Source of the DNA: Lentisphaera marina
GTDB lineage: Bacteria; Verrucomicrobiota; Lentisphaeria; Lentisphaerales; Lentisphaeraceae
Direction: 5' to 3'
Assembly (NCBI RefSeq): GCF_028745505.1
Contig: NZ_JAQZZL010000002.1
Coordinates: 1,488,001-1,552,000, forward strand
DNA: 64,000 bases
The first letter of the stretch is position 1. Each line of letters begins with the position of its first letter. Of the stretch, positions 27,727-34,277 are shown piece after piece. The notes beneath the pieces are model-generated. The model did not search any database. It saw only the letters and a program-made list of their open reading frames with translations, and had not been told where the DNA came from. The position numbers and the translations under genes are program-made.

Positions 27727-29168
27727 GCCGATTTCTAGCTGGCCTCTGTACCGCCCTAATGATTTTGAGCCTGCAAGCTCAAAACGAAAAACCTAACTTC
27801 CTCTTCATCTTTGCTGATGACATGAGTCTCGACACTATTGGTGCCATGCAACGCTACAGTTGTAAAACGCCCCACCTCGACAAAATGATGGCCTCTGGAG
27901 CTAGCTTTAACCGTGCCTATAACATGGGTGCTTGGGGTGGAGCTGTCTGTGTCGCTAGTCGCGCCATGCTCAACTCTGGTCTCTTTGTCAATAAGGCTCA
28001 AAAAGGCATTAATGAATTCCCCCATTGGTCGGAAATCATGAAAGCCAATGGTTACAAAACTTACATGACGGGTAAATGGCACGTTCCTGGCAACCCTCGC
28101 TTTGACGTCGTTCGCGATCCTCGCGGTGGTATGCCCAAGGGCTCAGGCTACAATCGTCCCAAGGATATGGATGACTATCTCAATGGCTGGAAGCCTTGGG
28201 ATCCAGCTCATGGTGGTTTTTGGCAAGGTGGAACTCACTGGTCAGAAGTTACTGCAAATCATGGTGTAGACTTCATCAATGAAGCCGCAAAAGATGACAC
28301 GCCCTTCTTTATGTACATTGCCTTCAATGCTACACATGATCCTCGTCAGGCTCCAAAAGAGTTTATCGACATGTACCCCCTCGACTCAATCAAAGTTCCC
28401 GAAAGCTTCCTAAGTAACTACCCATACGACGAAGAAATGGGCTGCAACCCAACAGGTCTTCGCGACGAGCGCCTCATGCCCTCTCCTCGTACCGAGTTTG
28501 CCGTTAAAGTTCACCGTCAGGAATACTTCGCACTCGCAACACATATGGACCGTGAAATTGGTCGCGTTTTTGAAGCCCTCGAAAAAAGTGGCAAAGCTGA
28601 TAATACCTACATCATCTTTACTGCTGACCACGGCCTCTCAGTTGGTCACCACGGACTCGTTGGTAAGCAAAGCATGTATGATCACTCCATGCAGGTTCCC
28701 TTCTTCATCTCTGGCCCTGGCATTAAAGCTGAGCAAGAATTCAACATGCCCATTTACCTTCAAGATGCCATGGCTACCACCCTTGATCTTGCGAAGATCG
28801 CAAAACCTGAGCATGTACAATTCAATTCAGTTATGCCCCTTATTGAAGGTAAAAAGAAAGTTCAGTACGCCCCTATCTATGGTAAGTACACCCATACGCA
28901 GCGCATGATTCAAGAAGGCGATTTCAAATTAATTGTTTACCCAACCATCAAAGTTAGCCGTCTCTATAATACCTCAAAAGACCCCCAAGAGATGAATGAC
29001 CTCGCTAAAAACCCTGAGTACGCCGCTAAAATTCAAGAGCTCACAGTGAAACTCAAAAAGCTCATGAAAGATATGGACGATGACATGGATCTCGATAATC
29101 CAAAGAAAGCAGCTGGCAATAAAAAGAAAAAAACTAAGAGCAAAAAGAAGAAAAAAGACGATCACTAA
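27723..29168 (+). CDS. secreted sulfatase C of the three-gene operon
   Basis: A 481-aa S1 sulfatase: signal peptide to about residue 20, FADDMSLDTIG, formylglycine site VCVASRAML (Cys76; the C-x-A-x-R form also accepted by maturases), TGKWHVPGNP, FTADHGLSVGHHGLVGKQ. The 'AWGGAVC' lead-in and HHGLVGKQSMYDHSMQVP block resemble choline-sulfatase/heparan-sulfatase-like branches. The C-terminus is lysine-rich (KKKKTKSKKKKKDDH). Last gene of the operon; a strong terminator follows 30 bases downstream. Confidence 0.92.
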   Translation: MSRFLAGLCTALMILSLQAQNEKPNFLFIFADDMSLDTIGAMQRYSCKTPHLDKMMASGASFNRAYNMGAWGGAVCVASRAMLNSGLFVNKAQKGINEFPHWSEIMKANGYKTYMTGKWHVPGNPRFDVVRDPRGGMPKGSGYNRPKDMDDYLNGWKPWDPAHGGFWQGGTHWSEVTANHGVDFINEAAKDDTPFFMYIAFNATHDPRQAPKEFIDMYPLDSIKVPESFLSNYPYDEEMGCNPTGLRDERLMPSPRTEFAVKVHRQEYFALATHMDREIGRVFEALEKSGKADNTYIIFTADHGLSVGHHGLVGKQSMYDHSMQVPFFISGPGIKAEQEFNMPIYLQDAMATTLDLAKIAKPEHVQFNSVMPLIEGKKKVQYAPIYGKYTHTQRMIQEGDFKLIVYPTIKVSRLYNTSKDPQEMNDLAKNPEYAAKIQELTVKLKKLMKDMDDDMDLDNPKKAAGNKKKKTKSKKKKKDDH

Positions 29169-29198
29169 TTTGCTAGAATCGCAAAACTAAGAATCATC

Positions 29199-29230
29199 AA
29201 GCCCCGATTTTCTAATCGGGGCTTTTTTTA
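29199..29230 (+). terminator. terminator of the three-sulfatase operon
   Basis: AAGCCCCGATT, loop TTCT, AATCGGGGCTT: a perfect 11-bp GC-rich stem followed by seven T residues. Confidence 0.95.
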
Positions 29231-29288
29231 TATCCAAAGTCACTCCCACTTTCATCCCTCGGCTTGGCATTTCCGGACAAAAAGTACC

Positions 29289-29336
29289 TTAGTTCTTAGT
29301 TCTTAGTTCTTGGTTCTTAGTTCTTAGTTCTTAGTG
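29289..29336. repeat. TTAGTTC heptamer tandem repeat
   Basis: About 6.8 copies of the 7-mer TTAGTTC with one A-to-G variant (fourth copy). The outer IS3 element begins inside the last copy, and AGTTCC continues beyond its other end at 32078, so the element inserted into this repeat tract. Confidence 0.92.
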
Positions 29337-29483
29337 TCTTGTCCTGATATAGGTTGTCATCTAAATCAGGAACAACCCATGAAAGATACAATAAGTGTTA
29401 CGCTTCAGTTGAAATAGGACCCATCACTTTTTTTCTTAGTTGAGTTACTTTAAAATTGTAACCCTCCGAAAAGGAAATGAATT

Positions 29484-29792
29484 ATGTCTAAAAAACGCCG
29501 TTATTTTAGTGCCGACCAGAAAGTTGTCGCCATTCGTAAACACCTACTTGAGCGAACTCCTGTATCTGATATTTGTGATGAACTCAATATTACAACGACG
29601 CTATTTTATCGTTGGCAAAAAGAGTTCTTTGAAAATGGTTCTCGAGCCTTCACCAAGGATAACGATAGTAATTTAAAGAAGGTAGAAAAAGAAAATACAC
29701 TACTCCAAGCGACTACTTCACAGAAAAATGATGTTATCGCTGAACTCGTGGCGGAGAATATAAGCTTAAAAAAGAAACGTGGCCTGATCTAA
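29484..29792 (+). CDS. inner IS3 OrfA (helix-turn-helix protein)
   Basis: A 102-aa OrfA: HTH_Tnp-type N-terminus (RRYFSADQKVVAIRKHLLER, DICDELNI, FYRWQKEFFENG) and a C-terminal coiled coil (LKKVEKENTLLQATTSQKNDVIAELVAENISLKKK) for multimerisation. Ribosome site AAGGAA precedes ATG 29484. Near its end, at 29768-29774, it reads A AAA AAG in frame, the classical -1 slip site that would join it to OrfB. Confidence 0.9.
   Translation: MSKKRRYFSADQKVVAIRKHLLERTPVSDICDELNITTTLFYRWQKEFFENGSRAFTKDNDSNLKKVEKENTLLQATTSQKNDVIAELVAENISLKKKRGLI
29768..29774 (+). promoter_or_regulatory. -1 programmed frameshift heptamer A AAA AAG
   Basis: Read in the orfA frame as TTA AAA AAG. A -1 slip here enters the orfB frame at GAA ACG TGG, which is open with no stop through to 30748, giving an OrfAB fusion. 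This is the known IS3-family mechanism for making the transposase. Confidence 0.85.
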
Positions 29793-29881
29793 ATGGAAAC
29801 TGGGTTAGTAAAAACATCCGAGATCAGGTCGTTCAATACCTGTATAGTTGGCATGAGCGTACGCAAATCAGTCTTCGTAGT

Positions 29882-30748
29882 ATGCTCAAAACCTTAGCCC
29901 TTCATCCTAGTAAATTTTATCAATGGAAAATACGAGAAGGCAAGGATAATCAACATAATGGTAAACAACCCAAGGATTTTTGGATTACTGAAGATGAAAA
30001 ACGAACTGTCATTGAGTATTACCAGTCTCATCATCAAGAAGGCTACCGAGCTGTGACGTATATGATGATTGATGAAGATATTGCGTATATGAGTTGCTCC
30101 TCTGTTTATCGTATTTTATCAGATGTAGGGCTTATGCGTACTAAAACCACAAAGAAATCCAGTAAAGGAAATGGATTTGAGCAACCACTACAAGCTCATG
30201 AACACTGGCATACTGATATATCTTACGTGAAGATCAATAAAAGGTTTTACTTCTTTATAGGCGTCTTAGATGGTTATAGTCGTTGTTTACTTCATTGGGA
30301 AATTCGAGAATCAATGGATGAGCAGGATGCCGAAATAGTGGTTAAAAGATCTTTGGAGAAGTTTCCAGAAGCAAGACCTAGGATTATTACTGATAATGGT
30401 TCTCAGTATACAGGGCAGGAATTCAAAAAATTCATTGCCATCCATGGTCTCACTCATGTTAGAACTTCTCCATATTATCCACAGAGCAATGGAAAGTTAG
30501 AACGTTTTCATTACACTTTGAAAGAGGGCTCAATCCGGCCAAAAGTTCCCTTGAGTGTAGAGGATGCGAGAAGAGTTGTCACGCAGTACGTGGAGTACTA
30601 TAACAACACCCGTCTTCATAGTTCTATTGGCTTCATTACTCCAAGCGATAAACTTATTGGTAAAGATGTGAGTATTATTCAAGAAAGAAAAAGAAAACTC
30701 GCTGAGGCAAAAATTCGTAGGTTAGAGTTCTTTGCAGAAGCTTCATAA
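29882..30748 (+). CDS. inner IS3 OrfB (integrase-core transposase)
   Basis: A DDE integrase-core protein: HWHTDISYVKI (first Asp), IITDNGSQYTG (second Asp), SNGKLERFHYTLKEG (Glu) and the C-terminal YYNNTRLHSSIGFITP. The first internal ATG is 29882, but the frame is open back through the slip site, and the conserved N-terminal HTH_21-like part (QVVQYLYSWHERTQISLRSM) lies upstream of that ATG, so the active product is the OrfAB fusion rather than OrfB alone. Confidence 0.92.
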   Translation: MLKTLALHPSKFYQWKIREGKDNQHNGKQPKDFWITEDEKRTVIEYYQSHHQEGYRAVTYMMIDEDIAYMSCSSVYRILSDVGLMRTKTTKKSSKGNGFEQPLQAHEHWHTDISYVKINKRFYFFIGVLDGYSRCLLHWEIRESMDEQDAEIVVKRSLEKFPEARPRIITDNGSQYTGQEFKKFIAIHGLTHVRTSPYYPQSNGKLERFHYTLKEGSIRPKVPLSVEDARRVVTQYVEYYNNTRLHSSIGFITPSDKLIGKDVSIIQERKRKLAEAKIRRLEFFAEAS

Positions 30749-31183
30749 GCCAGTAATGTAACAAATCTCAGCTAAGAAAAAATGCCTAACTGTCTAATTT
30801 CCGCTGAAGCAGCACATAAGATATAGTGAATCATTTAAACAAAAAGTGGTAAACGAAATCTCCAAAGGTAAATTTATAAGCTGTGGAGAAGCTAGCCAAG
30901 CTTATGGGATATCAGGCTCTTGTACAGTAAGAGGCTGGGTCAAAAAGTATGGTAGAACAGACTTATTACCAAAGGTGATTAAAGTGGAATCAGAAAATGA
31001 TATTGATGAAATTAAAGCTCTTAAAAAGCATATTGCTGAGTTAGAGAAAACAGTAACTGAACTAGCTATAAGTGATGTTATGAATAAAGCTTACTTTGAT
31101 ATAGCGTGTGATAAGTTCGGTGTGTCAGATAAAGTCGCATTCAAAAAAAAAGTCGATGCGAAGCTGTCTGGAGAGTCAGAGAA

Positions 31184-32020
31184 ATGAACAAATCTTTCAC
31201 TGTTAAGCAACTCTGTGAGTATTTAAAAATGAGTCGGCAAAACTTCTATAAACATAGATCAATTAGCACTAAAAAAGAAGTGGATCAAAAGCTTATAGTC
31301 GAACTGATCAAAGAACAACGCTGCATCCAGTCAGAGCTCGGAGTTCGAAAGCTACATCATATATTAGCGGATGACTTCAAAGAGAATTCTATAAAAGTAG
31401 GACGAGATCGCTTGTTCGATATAGCTCGTGAAGAGCGACTATTAATCAAAAGAAAGAAGAAGTACTGTCGCACAACCGATTCTAGGCATTGTTTTAAAGT
31501 TTATAGAAACCTCATCAAAGATATGAATTTAACATCTCCTAACCAGGTTTGGGTATGCGATATCACCTATATTAGAGTAGTAAAAAGCTTTGTTTATTTA
31601 GCATTGATTACTGATGCATACTCTAGAAAAATCATTGCTTATAATGTGGGAGAGAACTTAGAAGCTGTTGGATGTATCAAGGCGTTGAAAATGGTTTTAA
31701 AAGATCTACCTAAAGGTTCTCACCCGATCCATCACTCTGACAGGGGGTCGCAGTATTGTTGTTATGACTATGTCGATATTCTAAAAAAGAAAAACCTTCT
31801 GATTAGTATGACAGAAGAAAATCATTGTTATGAAAACTCAAAAGCTGAAAGGGTTAATGGGATCCTAAAATATGAGTACCATTTGAGAAATACATTCAAT
31901 GATCTAAAGAGCGCAAAAACAGCTATTAAACAAGCTATCTATTTGTATAATAATTGCCGTCCACACATCGCTTTGGGTTACTCATTCCCAAGTACTGTTC
32001 ACGACAGACAATGTGCATAA
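31184..32020 (+). CDS. outer IS3 OrfB (integrase-core transposase)
   Basis: A 278-aa IS3-type OrfB: N-terminal HTH (VKQLCEYLKMSRQNFYKHRS, RCIQSELGVRKLHHIL), WVCDITYIRV (Asp), HHSDRGSQYCC (Asp), NSKAERVNGILKYEY (Glu), ending NNCRPHIALGY. It overlaps orfA by four bases (ATGA), a coupled arrangement unlike the inner element's frameshift, so the two elements belong to different IS3 subgroups. Intact in sequence, but its orfA partner is interrupted. Confidence 0.92.
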   Translation: MNKSFTVKQLCEYLKMSRQNFYKHRSISTKKEVDQKLIVELIKEQRCIQSELGVRKLHHILADDFKENSIKVGRDRLFDIAREERLLIKRKKKYCRTTDSRHCFKVYRNLIKDMNLTSPNQVWVCDITYIRVVKSFVYLALITDAYSRKIIAYNVGENLEAVGCIKALKMVLKDLPKGSHPIHHSDRGSQYCCYDYVDILKKKNLLISMTEENHCYENSKAERVNGILKYEYHLRNTFNDLKSAKTAIKQAIYLYNNCRPHIALGYSFPSTVHDRQCA

Positions 32021-32344
32021 CAAAACAACAAAACAACAAAACAACAAATTGTGACAACTATTTTTCAGGACTTGACAAGTTCCAATTCAAAATTGAGAAT
32101 TTAAAATTAAACATTGCAACTCTGTTCCTTCATCTGTCACATCTGATCGATCTGTGGTTTATGTGACTCAACTACTGATCCAGCAATTCAAAATTGAGAA
32201 TTTAAAATTAAACATTGCAACTCTCTTGCGTCACCTCAGCAACTCTGTTGCGTTCTACATAAAAACTACGGCAACAAGGTCGACAACTTGCTATAGAAAG
32301 TTTTGATCATCACCGAGATCATTAACAGCGTGTCTCAGACGAGT
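32021..32344. other. non-coding repeat region left of the AbiE pair
   Basis: Holds an A/C-rich CAAAACAA tandem repeat at about 32020-32047, the end of the outer IS3 element, and the left copy of repeats that recur right of the AbiE genes. I see no gene here. Confidence 0.6.
32131..32224. repeat. left 94-bp direct repeat flanking the AbiE pair
   Basis: Matches 33996-34089 over 94 bases with four mismatches and no gaps by eye. A shorter 25-bp A/T-rich box beginning AATTCAAAATTGAG occurs at 32084 and 32185 here and at 33934 and 34050 on the other side. Confidence 0.9.
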
Positions 32345-33265
32345 TTATTTCTCAATAAATGCCCAGGGCCCTTTGACCGGCCACGTGGCGTTAAAATCTT
32401 TTTGCTTTACCAATGCGTCTAGCACGGGTCCGATAAATTGTTTAATAAGGCTAATAATATCTTTGATATCCGCCGGAAGGTCTTCCTGCTTGAGCTTGCG
32501 TCGAAAGGCCGTCCATTGAACTTGTTTAGCATCTGTAAAAGCCTCAGTAAAAGCGGTTAATTCTACTTCCGCTTCAGTCTCTCTGTGTTGTAGTGTTTTG
32601 GAAATAGCCTCTGCCAGTACTGAGCCTTCATAACTAAAGTTGGAAGCTAATAAGAAGATATCATAAAAATCCTTCATTCGGCTATTGAGCATACCTAGAG
32701 CCATCATCGCTTGTAGCTTTTCGGCAATGACACTCTCTCGAGGATAACAGGCTAAAGAGGCCGCAGGAAGTTTAAGTAAGGGACTCAATGTTTCAGTGAT
32801 AAAACCGGGATGAATAACATCCCCAAAGCCCACATCAATCTGCATACGGACCTTCGCAGTACCGAGCGAAGAAAAAAAGGTCAGACGCACGCCTTCGTAG
32901 TCAGCGTCTTCTTTAATTCTTAGAGCTTGCATCCGCTCACCAGCAAAGCTCAAACCATCTTCTTTACAATTGACTTGGCAGACTTCTTGAAAAATCCCTT
33001 TCAGTACTTCTAGCTCGTTTGAGCTATACGCCAGTAAATCAATATCCATAGTTGGACGTGTGACCGGACTATTCCAAACGTACAGCATCAGGCCACCTTT
33101 GAGAATAAAGCGATCCGCATAGTCAGAGCAGGACAAGCGATAGAGGTAACGCTCCATGGCATAGTACTGTAAAATTTCATTAAAGGGACGTTTCTCTTCA
33201 CGAGCTTTATTCAATAGACGCTGCTTCACTGAGTGCGCCGTATTCTTAAACTGGCTGGAGCTCAT
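32345..33265 (-). CDS. abiEii: AbiEii-family nucleotidyltransferase toxin
   Basis: Toxin of a type IV AbiE toxin-antitoxin/phage-abortive-infection pair, about 306 aa. The nucleotidyltransferase core is RFILKGGLMLYVWNS followed by RPTMDIDLLAY (GG...DxD active site); ESVIAEKLQAMM and MKDFYDIFLL are typical later blocks. The frame opens 45 bases earlier, but ATG 33265 overlaps the antitoxin stop (ATGA) and gives MSSSQFKN, so it is preferred. Coupled to the antitoxin gene and bracketed by direct repeats. Confidence 0.88.
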   Translation of the reverse strand: MSSSQFKNTAHSVKQRLLNKAREEKRPFNEILQYYAMERYLYRLSCSDYADRFILKGGLMLYVWNSPVTRPTMDIDLLAYSSNELEVLKGIFQEVCQVNCKEDGLSFAGERMQALRIKEDADYEGVRLTFFSSLGTAKVRMQIDVGFGDVIHPGFITETLSPLLKLPAASLACYPRESVIAEKLQAMMALGMLNSRMKDFYDIFLLASNFSYEGSVLAEAISKTLQHRETEAEVELTAFTEAFTDAKQVQWTAFRRKLKQEDLPADIKDIISLIKQFIGPVLDALVKQKDFNATWPVKGPWAFIEK

Positions 33266-33855
33266 AGCGAGGCCTCCAGGTACGGCATTATTACTTTTTC
33301 TACACGGCAAAGCTGTGCATACTCAATTAGTTTATCAACTTGTAGCTTCCGTTTAAATTTATACATTTTCAGGGCCTCTAGAACTACATCCAGCCCTATT
33401 TTATTACGGTATTTAAAGCAGTCTACTAGAGTTTTTTCCATACAGTAGACCTTCACATCCATTCCATCTATTTTATGTGTTTCAATTCCGGCTTCGTAAG
33501 CTTTTTTTGAGAATTGATAATAATCCACGGGAGGAAAATCAATCTTGGGACGCCAACTACCTCGAAGAACTGCTATGGACACACTATGAGGAATTTGAGT
33601 AGTGATATCATGATACGCCAGAGCGGAAATCAGACAGAGGACACCTTCTGGACAACGAGAACTTACAGTTAGGAGGTCGAGGTCTGACGGTTCGGGTAGT
33701 TCCCGAAGACGGTAAAGACCACGACTAATACACTCAAGCTCCCCACTATCACGTAGAGCATAAAGCTGAGCACGATTGATCCCCAGCGTCAGTGCATCGC
33801 TCATTCTAAGTGTCCCACCCTCACGGCGGAATATATCAATTGCTTTTTCTTTCAT
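33262..33855 (-). CDS. abiEi: AbiEi-family antitoxin
   Basis: A 197-aa antitoxin with an N-terminal winged helix (EKAIDIFRREGGTLRMSDALTLGINRAQLYALRDSGELECISRGLYRL) and a C-terminal domain containing the conserved YCMEKTLVDCFKYRNKIGLDVVLEALK. AbiEi proteins repress their own promoter and oppose the AbiEii toxin. ATG 33855 is chosen because AAAGG lies seven bases upstream; a TTG at 33873 is the only longer option. A perfect inverted repeat lies 25 bases upstream, a likely operator. Confidence 0.88.
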   Translation of the reverse strand: MKEKAIDIFRREGGTLRMSDALTLGINRAQLYALRDSGELECISRGLYRLRELPEPSDLDLLTVSSRCPEGVLCLISALAYHDITTQIPHSVSIAVLRGSWRPKIDFPPVDYYQFSKKAYEAGIETHKIDGMDVKVYCMEKTLVDCFKYRNKIGLDVVLEALKMYKFKRKLQVDKLIEYAQLCRVEKVIMPYLEASL

Positions 33856-33879
33856 AACAAGACCTTTAGACAAAAACTA

Positions 33880-33899
33880 CTCATATATTATTATATGAG
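33880..33899 (-). promoter_or_regulatory. candidate AbiEi operator (8-bp inverted repeat)
   Basis: CTCATATA, spacer TTAT, TATATGAG: perfect 8-bp arms just upstream of the antitoxin start. AbiEi antitoxins are known to bind inverted repeats in their own promoter. Confidence 0.6.
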
Positions 33900-33995
33900 G
33901 ATGATTTGTCTTTTCAAGCTTGCTCTTGTCTTTAATTCAAAATTGAGAATTTAAAATTTCAACTCTCTTGCTTCACCTCAGCAACTCTGTTACGT

Positions 33996-34089
33996 CATCT
34001 GTCTCATCTGATCGATCTGTGGTTTATATGACTCAACTGCTGATCCAGCAATTCAAAATTGAGAATTTAAAATTAAAAATTGCAACTCT
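33996..34089. repeat. right 94-bp direct repeat flanking the AbiE pair
   Basis: Same-orientation copy of 32131-32224, four mismatches. The interval 33900-34277 has no gene that I can support; it carries this repeat, two of the 25-bp boxes and the leader of recC. Confidence 0.9.
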
Positions 34090-34277
34090 GTTGCGTCAGC
34101 GCAGCGTCACCTACCCAACTCATTCACTACGATATTTGATAAGTTTTCATCTCCAATCAGCAGATAAATACATGAAAAGCCTTTTCTAGTACTCTCTTTG
34201 TATTGCGTATCAGATATAAGAGGAGTAAAATTTTTGACTTGTTAATGTACCGACTTTTTACCTAGGAGGAATCGTCT

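Larger units (their letters stand above)
29402..30810 (+). mobile_element. inner IS3-family element
   Basis: Imperfect inverted repeats of about 43 bases lie at 29402-29444 and 30767-30810, both starting GCTTCAG and ending in CTTAG(T/C)TGAG when read inward. Between them lie orfA and orfB in -1 relationship with a frameshift heptamer. It is inserted into the first codons of the outer element's orfA. No clear target duplication is seen, so the junctions may have small errors or deletions. Confidence 0.8.
29379..31187 (+). pseudogene. orfA of the outer IS3 element, interrupted by the inner element
   Basis: The 5' part is ATG at 29379 plus seven more codons (MKDTISV and a partial codon), running to the inner element at 29402. 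The frame resumes after 30810 as HIRYSESFKQKVVNEIS, the standard IS3 OrfA N-terminal helix-turn-helix start, and runs to 31187, with a coiled-coil-like IDEIKALKKHIAELEKTVTELA. A GTG at 30846 could restart a 113-aa product without the first helix residues. The stop overlaps the orfB start (ATGA). Confidence 0.75.
29335..32077 (+). mobile_element. outer IS3-family element, interrupted by a second IS3 element
   Basis: Ends are imperfect inverted repeats: TGTCTTGTCCTGATATAGG at 29335, continuing GTTGTCA, and at 32052-32077 the complement of TGTCAAGTCCTGAAAAATAG. It encodes an orfA (split by the inner element) and an intact orfB. Flanks AG/AGTTCC match the TTAGTTC tract it entered. Since orfA has lost its start by interruption, the element is probably no longer autonomous. 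Confidence 0.8.

Noticed and set aside
28498-28908. 136-aa second-frame open reading frame inside sulfatase C
   Set aside because: Overlaps the sulfatase catalytic region in another frame and shows no independent features.
29402-30810. Target-site duplication for the inner IS3 element
   Set aside because: The bases outside the two ends (GTTAC and AGCAC) do not form a convincing 3-4 bp repeat.
32084-34089. Integron cassette or attC sites around AbiE
   Set aside because: The flanking repeats are A/T-rich direct repeats without attC-like core sites or an integrase gene nearby.
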